This document shows positions 22,176 through 33,364 of a stretch of 64,000 bases of DNA, in pieces. Each line of letters starts with the position of its first letter. The stretch's first letter is position 1. The stretch comes from Abelmoschus esculentus. Taxonomy: Eukaryota; Streptophyta; Magnoliopsida; Malvales; Malvaceae. Location of the stretch: contig JAUCBN010000029.1 of NCBI GenBank assembly GCA_035048815.1, forward strand, positions 15,864,501 to 15,928,500, in the 5' to 3' direction. The notes below the pieces were generated by a model. The model did no database searches. It had not been told where the DNA came from and was given only the letters and a program-made list of their open reading frames with translations. The position numbers and the translations under genes are program-made.

Positions 22176-24052
22176 TAGGTAATTGATAATTTAAAATTAA
22201 AATTCGTTAAGAACTGTAGGTTTTAAATTTTAAATTCCTATTGGAAAAAGGTGGAAGTATTTTCCTGGAAATAAATTCCTTAAAACAACGGCAACAGACC
22301 CTGTAATGATATTCAAAGAATTTTCCAACACAAACAATAGTACATAAGATAATTTTATTTGAATGTATCATTAAAATTGGTAAAATTACACATTTAATCT
22401 CCCTAATTTATTTATTTTTTTAATTTAATCCTATTTTTATATATATTCCTCTCTAATCAGTTGAAGAAATAAAATGTAAAGTTTTTTACATGCAATAGGA
22501 TTTGAACCCACAACCTGCAACCAACAAGAGAACCACTGAACCAAGTTACTTTTAATTTTATAATATATTCACATGTTTTATTAAGTGATAAAATTTTAGT
22601 AAAAGCCTAGAATAACAAAATTTCAAGTCCATTCATATTTAAATTAAAATATTAAATGTTTAAATTAAAATAATAAAACATTTAACAAATAAATCAAAAT
22701 AATTAAATATTTAAAATATAAATATTAAATATTCGAATATTAAATATTTGAATATTTTTATTTAATATTATTCGAATTAAAATATATGAATAATATTAAA
22801 TATAAATAAAAATATTAGTTGAAAAATAATAAATATTCAAATATTTTCATTAAAAAATATTCAAATAGAAATATTTATATTTTAAATATTCAAATAAAAA
22901 TATTTAGATATTCGAATAAAAATTATAAATATTTAAATATTTTTTATTCCAATATATGAATAAAAATCATGAATATTCGAATATTTGAATTTAAAAATAT
23001 TCAAATAAAAATATTTAGATTTTAATTTATTTGAATAATTAAAATCTAAATATTTAATATTTTTATTTAAATATTAATCGATTTAACAAAGGTAATTCAA
23101 ATTCTAAGAGATAACCATTTAATACCACTTTTTCAGGTATTATATCACAAAGTTATAGTGGCTTAGTGGTTTAGCCCCTCACCAACCAGGTGGTGACATG
23201 TTAATTAATTATAAAAATAAATTAATAAATAAAATTAATCACCCTTAAAATAATAAATAAATTAGAGGGATTAAATATGTAATTTTACAAATTTTAATTA
23301 ACGTCCACGTCATCACCATTATTACTTTATTTTCAAGCTTTCCTTCTTTCTCACCAATCAGGTGGTGACACGTAAAAAATATGTTAATTAATTATAAAAA
23401 TAAATTAATAAATAAAATTAATCACCCAATCGATTTGTGAAAAAATAATAAATAAATTAGAGGGATTAAATATGTAATTTTACAAATTTTAATTAACGTC
23501 CACGTCATCACCATTAACTGCCACGTCATCACTGTTAACTTTTCAGTCAAAATTTTAACGGCAGTGGCCAAAATAGGTAGGGTTTCAAAGTTGAGGTACC
23601 TGATTGACGAGTTCTTTAGTTGGGTGGTCAAAATAGGTATCCCCAAATAGTTGGGTGGTCACTGATGTAGTTTACCCTTATATATATTATAATTTATTAT
23701 TATTTTTTTTATAATTTATAATTTTAGAGTGAAAAAAATTATTATCTCTTTAAAAATAAATTCTTAAAACTATTTTTATATTATTTTTTTAGATTTTCTT
23801 TTATTTTTAATTAAAAAAATAATTAAAATTTTATTGCTATAATATCGTTAATCAAATTGATCATTAACTCGTTAATGATCATTAAAATTGCCAAATCAGA
23901 AACAATGCTAAAACACTTTCAAAATTTACAATAACATAAAAATATACATTTTATTATTAGAAAAATTAAAAGATTGTTAACACATATTATCAAAGTAGCT
24001 TAGCATGTAATACAAACATCAAAACCAAATCAAGAAATTGTTACCATATGCA
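22176..24052. other. AT-rich repeat-filled spacer
   Basis: No gene. 22680-23060 is a mosaic of aaatatt/aatattt palindromes. A unit of about 130 bp (containing aaaataaattaataaataaaattaatcaccc and ending acgtccacgtcatcacc) occurs at about 23200-23325 and again at about 23385-23515. Pol III box-like strings sit at 22495-22555 (minus strand: ggttcagtgg, then ggttcaaatcc). The edge near 23640-23680 (gtggtcactgatgtagtttaccc) resembles the end of a MULE-type element. Confidence 0.5.
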
Positions 24053-25579
24053 TTATATATACAAAAACATCATCTGAATGAGGGGTTGATGAAGCTGACA
24101 AGCTCCGAGGCATCTCTCTGTCCTCCAAGATGACAATGAAGTCCGGAATTCTCGCCCTCGAAACACATGGGGATGGGGATAGGGCATGATGACGCCGGGC
24201 AACAAGTCGTAATCTCCGCCAACTATATGAGGAACTCCGAATGGTTGAAACATTGGATTCGGATCTCTTAACATTGGGATGTAACGTGGTCTGTCAACAT
24301 GAGGATATCCTTGCCATCTTGTAATCGCCCGACTTTGTTTCTTCCGATTCTCCCAACATGACTGGAACATCTTTTTCCAGTTCCCTACTCCTACTGACCC
24401 AGACATGTCTCCTAACTCTTCTGCAAATTTCTGCTTCCACAGATCATTGTTGGAAGCCAGATACCGCAGCTCCGAGCAAACACATTCCATTCTTGCAATA
24501 TCGGAACCAGACAACAACTCCAGAATCTTAAGCTTTAACTCAGTGGGGAGACGAATCAAACAAGCTGGAAGAGGCAAATCAGTCTTGTAACAAAGATCTA
24601 TCAACAATGGCAATGCAAGTCCATCCTTAACAATCTTCCAAAACTCAAAAACTTCATTCTCAGGATATGGATTAAAAGACCCATCTTTCATATCCATCTT
24701 AGCTTCATTCTTATCAGAATTTTCCCACACTAAACTCAAAGTTGGGGCAAACCTATTTTCATCAAGAGATAATTTATGTAACACTGACCCCTTAACTAAA
24801 GACCCATAGACTTGAATGAACTGGCCTAAAGTTAGAAACTTTAAAACAACATAATCAGTCAAATTAGAACCAGAAGAATTATTATGATCAGTGTTCAGAA
24901 GTTCAGGTAGAGAATAACAGATTGAGAAAGGAGAACCGAACTCATCTGGTAAATGGAACCGATCAGTTTGCATCCCCGAAACAGGATCGATTGCCACAAA
25001 ACCTGACTCCAGTAAAACAGAGTGCACCGCAATCGTCAATAGCTTGTGAATACTGCCATTATCACCCAACTCTTCCCCCAAAACTTTCCTCAAGAAATAG
25101 GGCTCCGACAACCTTGCGCTGAGAGCAAAATCATCGATGTCCATAGATTCTGTTCCTTGGCTCTCTTGAGCAAATTCGGGCTCTTTCGAATTGGGTTCTT
25201 GAAATTGAGACAATTCTTGAACCGGAGTCTCTTGATCATTTCTGGATTCCGGCATCTGATTTGGATCTGGAGCTACGGTTACCGATTGAGGGTTCTGAGT
25301 GGAAGAGACGGCAGAAAAGGCGTTGGGGTTGAGGGAGAAATAGATAAGATCACCGGGTGCAACACCGAGGGATTGAATGGAAGTGTGAGGCGACGGCGCG
25401 TAGAGGCGATCCTTGGCGTTGAGCGAAAAACAGAGAGAAGCCGGAGAAAGATGAGTCGGCGGAGGAGGAGGAGGGAGGGAGGCAAAGAGTGTTTCCTGGA
25501 GCTGAAGGAAAGAACAAGTAGGCGTAACGTTGATTCTTTGGGTCTCTTTGGATTCATAATTTCTCAATCTCAGCTTCAT
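24053..25579 (-). CDS. F-box protein SKIP22-like, full length
   Basis: An intronless frame of 508 residues on the minus strand. Residues 1-85 form a ubiquitin-like N-terminal region (MKLRLRNYES through GDLIYFSLN). An acidic/Gln-rich linker follows to about 155, then the PI31/FBXO7-type domain (about 158-335) and the F-box (about 341-386, LPTELKLKILELL, DIARMECVCSELRYLA). The tail from 410 is proline/arginine-rich. It probably acts as an SCF substrate receptor, as for Arabidopsis SKIP22. I chose the ATG at 25577-25579; the longer reading begins at a TTG. The last 30 or so residues look frameshifted: another frame at 24080-24140 gives a plausible ending (HLGGQRDASELVSFINPSFR then stop). A TATA-like atatatatta lies at about 25648-25660. 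Confidence 0.88.
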   Translation of the reverse strand: MKLRLRNYESKETQRINVTPTCSFLQLQETLFASLPPPPPPTHLSPASLCFSLNAKDRLYAPSPHTSIQSLGVAPGDLIYFSLNPNAFSAVSSTQNPQSVTVAPDPNQMPESRNDQETPVQELSQFQEPNSKEPEFAQESQGTESMDIDDFALSARLSEPYFLRKVLGEELGDNGSIHKLLTIAVHSVLLESGFVAIDPVSGMQTDRFHLPDEFGSPFSICYSLPELLNTDHNNSSGSNLTDYVVLKFLTLGQFIQVYGSLVKGSVLHKLSLDENRFAPTLSLVWENSDKNEAKMDMKDGSFNPYPENEVFEFWKIVKDGLALPLLIDLCYKTDLPLPACLIRLPTELKLKILELLSGSDIARMECVCSELRYLASNNDLWKQKFAEELGDMSGSVGVGNWKKMFQSCWENRKKQSRAITRWQGYPHVDRPRYIPMLRDPNPMFQPFGVPHIVGGDYDLLPGVIMPYPHPHVFRGREFRTSLSSWRTERCLGACQLHQPLIQMMFLYI

Positions 25580-25943
25580 GTTGAACGAGAACAAGAAATT
25601 GATTATCTTTACTGTTAGGCAAAGTAGAGAAGGATCGAGAGCGGAAGGATATATATTAGGGATTTAAAAAGTAATAGGTGTAAATACACGACATGCCACT
25701 AAATTATTAATAATTTTGTAAATGTGCCATCATATTTTAAAATGTTACAATCCAGCACTTAATTAATTAATTATAAGTTATAACAAATATTCATTGTGCC
25801 GTTAAATCTTAAATCAACGTTAAAGGATGTCCCTAAAAACATTTCTGTATATTGAAGAGACATTAAGAAATAGTATTGTCCGAAAACAATAAATAATTTG
25901 GTCAGAAGATATATCTGAAATTGTATTAAAAAGATTCAAGACA

Positions 25944-27601
25944 TTAAGAAACAGAGGTGAAAGGCTTATATGAACTGAGATCTTTAGAAATGGCTGCAAT
26001 GGAGCCAGCAGCCGCGAGAACTGATATAATCAAGCAAACCACGACCAAGGTGTTTAACCATATCCATTTCAAGCAATAGGGTGGAATGTTTTCTCTCGTT
26101 AGGTGCATTCGGATCGGGAAATACACGGTCAGTGGCCAAAATGAAACGGAGCCGAGCAGACCGAGAATGCCGTTGAAGAACGGAAGAATCATCGCCACTA
26201 CGATTGTTGTTATAACATAGGCTGTTCGCCATACAAGCCTCAAGGTGCTGAAAGTATAATCCCCAATTAATGGGAGCTTAATTGGTGGACTTTCTTTTGT
26301 GAAATTGTGGTCTGGCCATTGGTTTAGGCACCAGTCTTCAACCCGATTGAATATTGGTTGGCAGAATACCTGGTAGGCTCCCACAAGATGTACAATAATG
26401 AACAGATTAGCAATGTCGATAAGCCAGTATGGTTCATAAAAGCCGAAACCTGTTAGGAAATTGCCTGGCGCGGCGTTACCAAATGCTGCATAACCGAGAG
26501 CTCCACATGAAATGTAGAACATGGTGGTTATCGAGATACCGGCTGAAGTAGCCTTTTTCATGGATTCATTCTCCGGTGGACTTGATTTCAGTGTATCCTG
26601 TATTTCAATGAGGACAGTGGAGAAAGCATAAGAGAAGGCGATGTTGCCGAGGGCTTCGGAGCAGCTCCAAATCTTCTGCCATTTGGTCACATCGACTCCC
26701 ACGGTCGTCCCTGTCAAGCTTGTCCTAGGATGAGAACCTCCAGCAACTTTGGCTATTGAGAGACCGAGGCCGATGCAAGAGTACCCGAAGGACATAACGG
26801 CAGCGACCACGGAGAGCCACGAGAGCTCGTTGAAGTTCGGGATTTGGCTTAATATGATCTCTATGACCCCGAAGATGATCATGAACTTGTTGTTCTTGAC
26901 ATGGCAGCCAGCAGAATGGCCCCTTTCGTGGAAGCAACCTGATCTTTTTATTGCCCTGGTTTATCAACAATTAAACAAGCAGATTATAATTATACATCTG
27001 TAGCATATCAAACAATTCAAACCCAGATATGTAGAGCAAGCTTACGCCATACTAATAGCTGATGTGATTGAATATCCGATTGTTGTTCCGACAAGATTCA
27101 CATATTGTGCTATCCCACAGAACTTGGTGTTGATTCCTCCTATTCGAAACAAACCCGAAAATTATTAGCATCGGAGTTCCATGTATTTGAAAGAAGCACA
27201 GTTTCAGTTCTGTCACCTAAATTAGATTTCACAACATCCATGTAGCAGCTGCATCTTGTTCCTGAAACAGGGTCCCTGCAACAATCAGCTAGCAGAATCG
27301 ATGTGAACCAAGTGACGACGGAGAAGAATATGAGAGCAATGAGACCAGCAATCCACCCCAACTGAGCAATGGCCCATGAAAGAGACAACACTCCTGAACC
27401 TATAACTGCTGTTATGATATGTGCACTTGCACTCACCCAAGTTCCTGCAAAAACATAAGAAAGGTAAGATTTTAAACTTTAAAACCGAAGAAAACACACG
27501 TTGCAGACGAAACCCAGTTTCGAATACGGCTTGCCTGTTCTTTTCGAGCTATCATCGTCAACATTAGGAGCAATGGTAGGCTTGCTAGTTTCCGACTTCA
27601 T
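25944..27601 (-). CDS. Amino acid permease (AAP family), copy A
   Basis: Four exons on the minus strand: 27535-27601, 27217-27444, 27046-27139 and 25944-26955; product 466 residues. AAPs are plasma-membrane proton/amino acid symporters with about 11 spans (AAAP family). Hallmarks are SAHIITAVIGSGVLSLSWA in span 1, GWIAG, YMDVVKSNLGG, AVMSFGYSCIGLGLSI, GYAAFGNAAPGNFLTGFGFY and FWPLTVYFP. The family assignment is firm; the numbered AAP subtype is not clear. Intron 1 (27445-27534) has a GC donor (ACAG|GCAAGC). An intron present in copies B and C after EIQ is precisely absent here, so the last exon is long. It lies next to duplicated block A, and all three AAP genes share one orientation, so it is an older tandem member. 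DNA from 25580 to 25943 is AT-rich promoter/3' spacer. Confidence 0.92.
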
Positions 27602-29770
27602 GGCATGTAATGTTATACTTGAAGGATGTTAGAATTGTGTTATGGGGTCTGAGAGGTTATTGAAGATTGCTTACTTTTTCAAAATTAAAGCCAAAAACCA
27701 TGGAAATTCATAAATCTTAACCCTGAAGCAAGTCTGTTATGAATTTGAAGATGATCATCTTTAGTAAACCTGTTCTCTTTTCTTAAAATTCTAAATAGAT
27801 GACTTCTACTACGCATGTAAAATATTTCTAACAAGAGTAAAGGGCTTCAATATCTTGTCAAACTAACAATGTTCCGAATATGTCACAGACTCCTTCCCAG
27901 GCTAACCAAGCTTCTTCTAATCCCCGTGCCGGAATAGCCACGGAAAAGGTTCGGCGGAGGGGACAAGGATCTGGCGGAGGATGAGGTCATGATAATCAGA
28001 TATCTTTCATGATAAACTTACTGGTGATCCAAGGAAATCGACAAAAACAATCTTCTCTAAGATGGCCCATGTGTAGTGCTTGGACAATGCAGCCACGGGC
28101 ATTTCGCTTTCTCTTATGTTCAAGATTTTCCCAGGAAAGTCCTTGTTTGGATTCGTCTTCCCAGTTTAAATGAAGTGTGGCCACATTAAAGGAATTTTTC
28201 CTCTGATACAAGCATGGGAGGAATCAAGAACCACCAAGAGAAGCTTGAATATCAAGTTTAGAACGAGATTTTTGGTCCCTGGATGCTTGTGGAGCATCGA
28301 AAAAAAAGAACGGTGTTGATAAATTTGTATATGAGCCGAGAATCAAGGAGTGTTTATTACAAAATCTCGAGTTGATGTTATAGCACAAATCAAGGAGCCT
28401 AATGTACAAACTTGGACATCAAAGGTAATGGTCAATAATGCGATGGACTTCTTTCAAAACTTTGTTAATGATGTTGTTTCTAAATTAAGATTTAATTGGT
28501 GAGGGTGTTTATCGAGCCATTGATCATGAATTAAATAATGTTTAACTTAATTCGAGAACTGTTTAACTTATGTTAGACTTGACTCGATATTCGATGATTT
28601 TGATAAAATTTTAATCAATTTGTGCTTGTTAAAAAATATTTATCGATTCATTGCTCGTTAAACTCACCAAAATTTTTATCTTATTTTTAATGGCTTAACT
28701 ATACAATAGGTGGTAAATATACTTATATTTTGCAATAGGTGGCTAACGATTGTTTTTGACTGAGATATATGAATAATATTTCTTATCCGAAATAATTGTC
28801 TAAAATTTAATTTTATTATTATTTTAAGATAACATCGTTAAAAATCATCATTCAATTAAAATTTAATACATCTTATATATTTTTTAATTTCTTAAAAAAA
28901 TCAAAATAACTTAAAAAAATTAAACTATTTCAAAATTTCTCTTAAATCTCAAACCCAAAACCTCAAAATTAAAGATATTATTGTCACCAATAGCTCACCG
29001 GACCCTATCATCGTCATTGTTGAAAGTCTCACCTTATTTTTCAAATCACTCATCCCCGATAATAGACGAAAGATATATAAATTGATCATTGAATTTTAAA
29101 TATTTTCGCGTTAGATGTCTGATTAACACGCCTTCTACCTATTGTTGACGATGAGTTACTTGAGAATATAAACAGGGAACTCCATCAACAACAATGGTAG
29201 GTCCAAAAAGATTATCAACGACGGCAATAATGTTAATTTTAGGTTTAAGATTTTGAGTTTTAGGTATTTAAAAATATTTTTAAAATTTTTAAAAATTTTA
29301 AGATATATTTTTTAAAACAAAAAAACAAAAACCATATGTTAAAAAATATTTTAGATACATCAAATTAAATTTTTTAATATATAGTTAAGTTTTTTAATAT
29401 ATATAAAATCTAATAATATTATATATAGTTCAATAGAGAGAAAAATTAACAAATTTAATAAAAAAATAATCAAAATAATGTGTGTGAAGTAGTTCTAAAA
29501 GCTAAACTCCAAAATAAGAATCTATAAATTAACAAAATTAGTATATTATAAAAAATAAATTATTTGACTCGATTATTGGTCGAATTGAATTTAAACTTTC
29601 ATCTTACTTTTGGTTATATTAGTCTTTAAAAACTCTGAAGAAATCTAGTTTTGGTTATATTAATCTTTTAATATCAAAATAAAATATCTATATAAAAATT
29701 ATAAAATTATTTTTATTATATTATTTAAAATTTGCGAAAACTGTATATTTATTTATTTTGTCGAATTATA
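27602..29770. other. Spacer between AAP-A and block A
   Basis: No supported gene. 27890-28420 is less AT-rich, with short frames that read vaguely like a retrotransposon gag (an Arg/Gly-rich patch near 27950), too weak to call. 28480-28700 carries degenerate cgagttcga/actcgat repeats. The rest is AT-rich. Confidence 0.45.
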
Positions 29771-29825
29771 TTCCACATCAATCGGTGCTGTGTAAATAAA
29801 ATTTCTTAGAAAGAAATGAAATACA

Positions 29826-31567
29826 TTAAGAAACAGAGGTGAAAGGGCTGTACGTTTGGAGATCCTTAACGATTACAGCTACAGAGCCAGCCGCTGCTAA
29901 AACCGAGATAATCAAGCACGCCACGAGCAGGACGTTCAGCCATATCCATTTCCAGCAAAAGGGTCGAATCTTCTCTCTTGATATGTGCATTTGGACAGGG
30001 AAATACACTGTCAATGGCCAAAACGAAGCGGCACCGAGCAGACCGAGGATGCCGTTGAAGAAAGGGAAAATCATGGCCACCACGGTTGCTGTTATCACGT
30101 AAGCCGTTCGCCATACAAGCCTGAAGGCACTGAAACTGTAATAACCTAACAATGGGAGCTTGATTGCTGGACTTTCTTTTATGAATTTGTTGTTTGGCCA
30201 TTTGTTTAAGCACAAGTCTTCTACCTGTTTGAATATTGGTTGGCAGAATACCTGGTAGGCTCCCACAAGATGGATGATAATGCACAGGTTAGCAATGTCG
30301 ATGAGCCAGTAGGGTTCGTAAAAACCGAACCCTGTTAGGAAATTGCCCGGCGCGGTGTTACCGAATGCTGCGTAACCTAGAACTCCACACTACATGTAGA
30401 ACAAGGTGGTGACCGAGACACCAACCGAGGTTGCCTTCTTCATGGATACATTTTCGGGTGGACTTGATTTCAATGTATCCTGCAATTCCATGAATGTTAG
30501 TCTTATTGTTTCTTGGAAAGAAAGAAAAAGGTCATTGAAACCAAGAGACTTGCCTGTATTTCAATAAGGACAGTGGAAAAAGCATAGGCGAAGGCGATGT
30601 TGCCGAGGGCTTCAAAGCAATGCCATATCTTCTGCCATTCCGTTACATTGACTCCCACCGTCGTCCCCGTCAAGCTCGTCCTAGGATGTGACCCTCCCGC
30701 AACATTAGCTATAGATAGACCGAGGCCGATGCAAGAGTACCCGAAAGACATAACAGCGGCAACCACGGATAGCCAGGAGAGATCATGGAAGTTCGGAATT
30801 TGGCTTAATATGATCTCTATGATGCCGAAGATAATAATAAACGTGTTGTTCTTGACATGGCAGCCTGCATCATGTCCCTTGTTGTGAAAGCAGCTCGATC
30901 TTTTTATTGCCCTGGTGTATCAAATATACACAACAAGAACATCATATTCCCAGTAAACAAAATCAAAAACACCAAAAACATAAACAGAAGCTTACGCCAT
31001 ACTAATAGCTGAAGTGATTGAATATCCAATTGTTACCCCCACAAGATTCACATATTGTGCTATTCCGCAGAACTTGTTGTTGATTCCTCCTGTTAGAAAC
31101 AAACCCAGAAATTATTAGCCTCAGGGTTCCCTGTAGGAAGATTTAGTTTTTACAGTCACCTAAGTTAGATCTGACAACATCCATGTAACAGCTGCATCTT
31201 TTTCCTGTAACAGGGTCCCTGCAACAATCAGCTAGCAAAATCGATGTGAACCAAGTGATGACGGAGAAGACGACAAGAATAATGGGGCCAGCAATCCACC
31301 CTAACTGAGCAATGGCCCATGAAAGAGACAACACTCCTGAACCTATGACTGCTGTTATGATATGTGCACTGGCACTCACCCAAGTTCCTGCACAGTGCAC
31401 ACACAATAAAAGGTCAGAATTCGGTTTTTTAACTTTGAAACTGGTAAAATCTATGTTGCAGAAAGAAAAAGAAACAGAGCCGAATATGACTTGCCTACTC
31501 TTTTTGAGCTATCATCATCATCATCATCATAAGGAGCAATGGTAGGCTTGCCAGTTTCCATTTCCAT
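29826..31567 (-). pseudogene. Amino acid permease (AAP family), copy B, nonsense-mutated
   Basis: Five exons match copy C: 31495-31567, 31160-31387, 30996-31089, 30554-30911 and 29826-30479. Full length would be 468 codons. In exon 5 an in-frame TAG (plus strand 30390-30392) follows FYM where copy C reads FYISCG. It ends the protein after about 280 residues and removes the C-terminal spans, including the substrate-site region around GAYQVFCQPIF. Two neighbouring bases differ from copy C here. All splice sites and the rest of the frame are intact, so inactivation is recent. Introns 1 and 4 have GC donors. The N-terminus holds six Asp (GAT repeat) against five in copy C. Confidence 0.9.
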
Positions 31568-31616
31568 GGCAATTGGTACGTAATGTTTAGCTTCTCCGGA
31601 TATGATGTCAACAGAC

Positions 31617-31625
31617 TATATATAC
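31617..31625 (-). promoter_or_regulatory. TATA box of AAP-B
   Basis: GTATATATAG on the minus strand, about 50 bp before the ATG at 31567. It is identical in AAP-C (46510-46518). Confidence 0.55.
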
Positions 31626-31794
31626 TTGAAGCCTGAAGGATGTTAGATTGGTGTGCTTTGGGGGATTATTGAAGATTGTTTGGTTGGGCAAAATCAAGGC
31701 TAAACTCCATGGTTATAAAGCTTGAAGAAGATCTTCTTAAGGAAATGTAAAACCAGCTTATTTGGTAACCTCCGACGGTGGCCTATTATATTAC

Positions 31795-32030
31795 TGCGGC
31801 AAATCGTCTATATTTTTTTTTTCATGTATTTACTTGTGTTTTCACTTTAAATTATAGAGTTAAGATTTAAGATTAGAGGTTGTGGTTAAAGTTTAACGAA
31901 TTAAAGGTATGGTGTATTTTTCGTAGTATAGGATTTAGAGTTTAGGATATAAAAAATAAGGATTAAGACTTAAAATTCATATTTAAAAAAAATAAAAAAA
32001 AAACATAAAAGAATGCATAATAATTATGGT
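31795..32030 (+). repeat. MITE-like repeat with TTTAGGG-type core, copy 3
   Basis: Same family as 1229-1432: gagttaagatttaagattagaggttgtggtt, tataggatttagagttta, then an A-rich end with cataaaagaatgcat. It is duplicated with block A/B (copy 4 at 46690-46925). Confidence 0.5.
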
Positions 32031-33364
32031 ATGAAAAATAATTGGTAATTATAGCTGTACGCGTAATTATATATTTATAAGCATGGATCTGTATTTTGTT
32101 TAAGGTGATTTATTTTTAATTATTACTGATAATATGGTAATTTGCCAGTAAAGATTATCAAGAACTATTAAATAATTTTCTAGAGAAAATTTAGTATAAA
32201 TTTTATTGTAATTTGACATAGTGAAGCTGGAGAATGAAAGAGGTTTAGCTATATACTGAGTGCTGATAGATGGATTAAAGAGATAAATAGAACTAATACA
32301 AATAATTGGTTCAAATTCAGTTAAATGAAATATATTAATAATTATGTTAAAAAATTTAAAAGGAATATAATAAAACCATTAACGGATGGGAAAATATATT
32401 ATGTATAAATTTTAGTTTACTAGGTGCTATAAATTTTAGATTATGATTTAAAATTTAAAAATTTAGAGATTATTGTTAGGTTTTAAAGTTTAAATTTTTT
32501 ATTATGAAATATTTTTTTTTCTTCTAAAAATATGAAAAAAATACAAAAGTCGTATAAACTTTAACATATATAAGCATGTTAATTTTAGTCTCGTATACCC
32601 GATCGAATGAGATTGAGGCTAATCGAACCCTTCAATTATATATGTTTTTATATTATTAAATCACATTTCTCCTCCTACCATATATTATTGAATACAATTG
32701 AGTATAATCAAGCTTGAGTTCAAACTTAATACAAAATCAGTAAACGAGTTTAATTGAGTTCGAGCTCAAGTAACTCAATTGTATCTAAAGACAAATTCAA
32801 ATTTAAAAATTAATGTTTGATTATAAGTTTGAACGGACTATTAAATCTTAAATTTTTAATCGAGTTCAAACTTGTCATTATTTAACTCGATTACATCTCT
32901 AACGGCGTTATACGATATATTTCTTTGTAATAACTAGTTCTAGGCACAGTAAAACTCTACTTGGCTAGTTATCCTTGCCCAAGAGGCTTCATAGTTATTA
33001 CTACAGCTAGGTTAGTCGTATAGATTAGGGAAATACTAATTAATGAAACAAACTCTACTTGGTTAGTCATATAGGCACATTCTTCTGTAGAGGCTTTTAA
33101 AACAGGGAAAGAACACATGCTTTAATGTTACTTTTGCCTAATGCACACATTCAACAGGCAGGTGGTTTGGCTAAACCATCCAGACAAATTGATTGCTACC
33201 AAGATTATACAGAACCAAAACCAATCTATAAACATAGTAGGCATTGGTAGGAATCGATGTTCAAATCACATCAGGCTCTAATCTATGCCAAACATCCATC
33301 CTAACAACAATGAGTTGAAATTGCATGAAGCTGTCTATGTTAACTAACGTCCATCCTAAGATCA

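Larger units (their letters stand above)
31568..33364. other. Intergenic part of block A
   Basis: Between the AAP-B start and the 3' end of the membrane-protein gene, which point the same way. It includes the TTTAGGG-type repeat at about 31795-32030 and a region rich in gagttcgagctcaag-like repeats near 32700-32880 that block B has partly lost. No gene seen. Confidence 0.5.

Noticed and set aside
25046..25618. Plus-strand frame of 190 codons
   Set aside because: Antisense shadow of the SKIP22-like gene's N-terminal half.
27890..28420. Possible retrotransposon gag fragment (Arg/Gly-rich, Cys/His-containing text)
   Set aside because: Only a short patch looks gag-like, with frequent stops and no proper zinc knuckle spacing.
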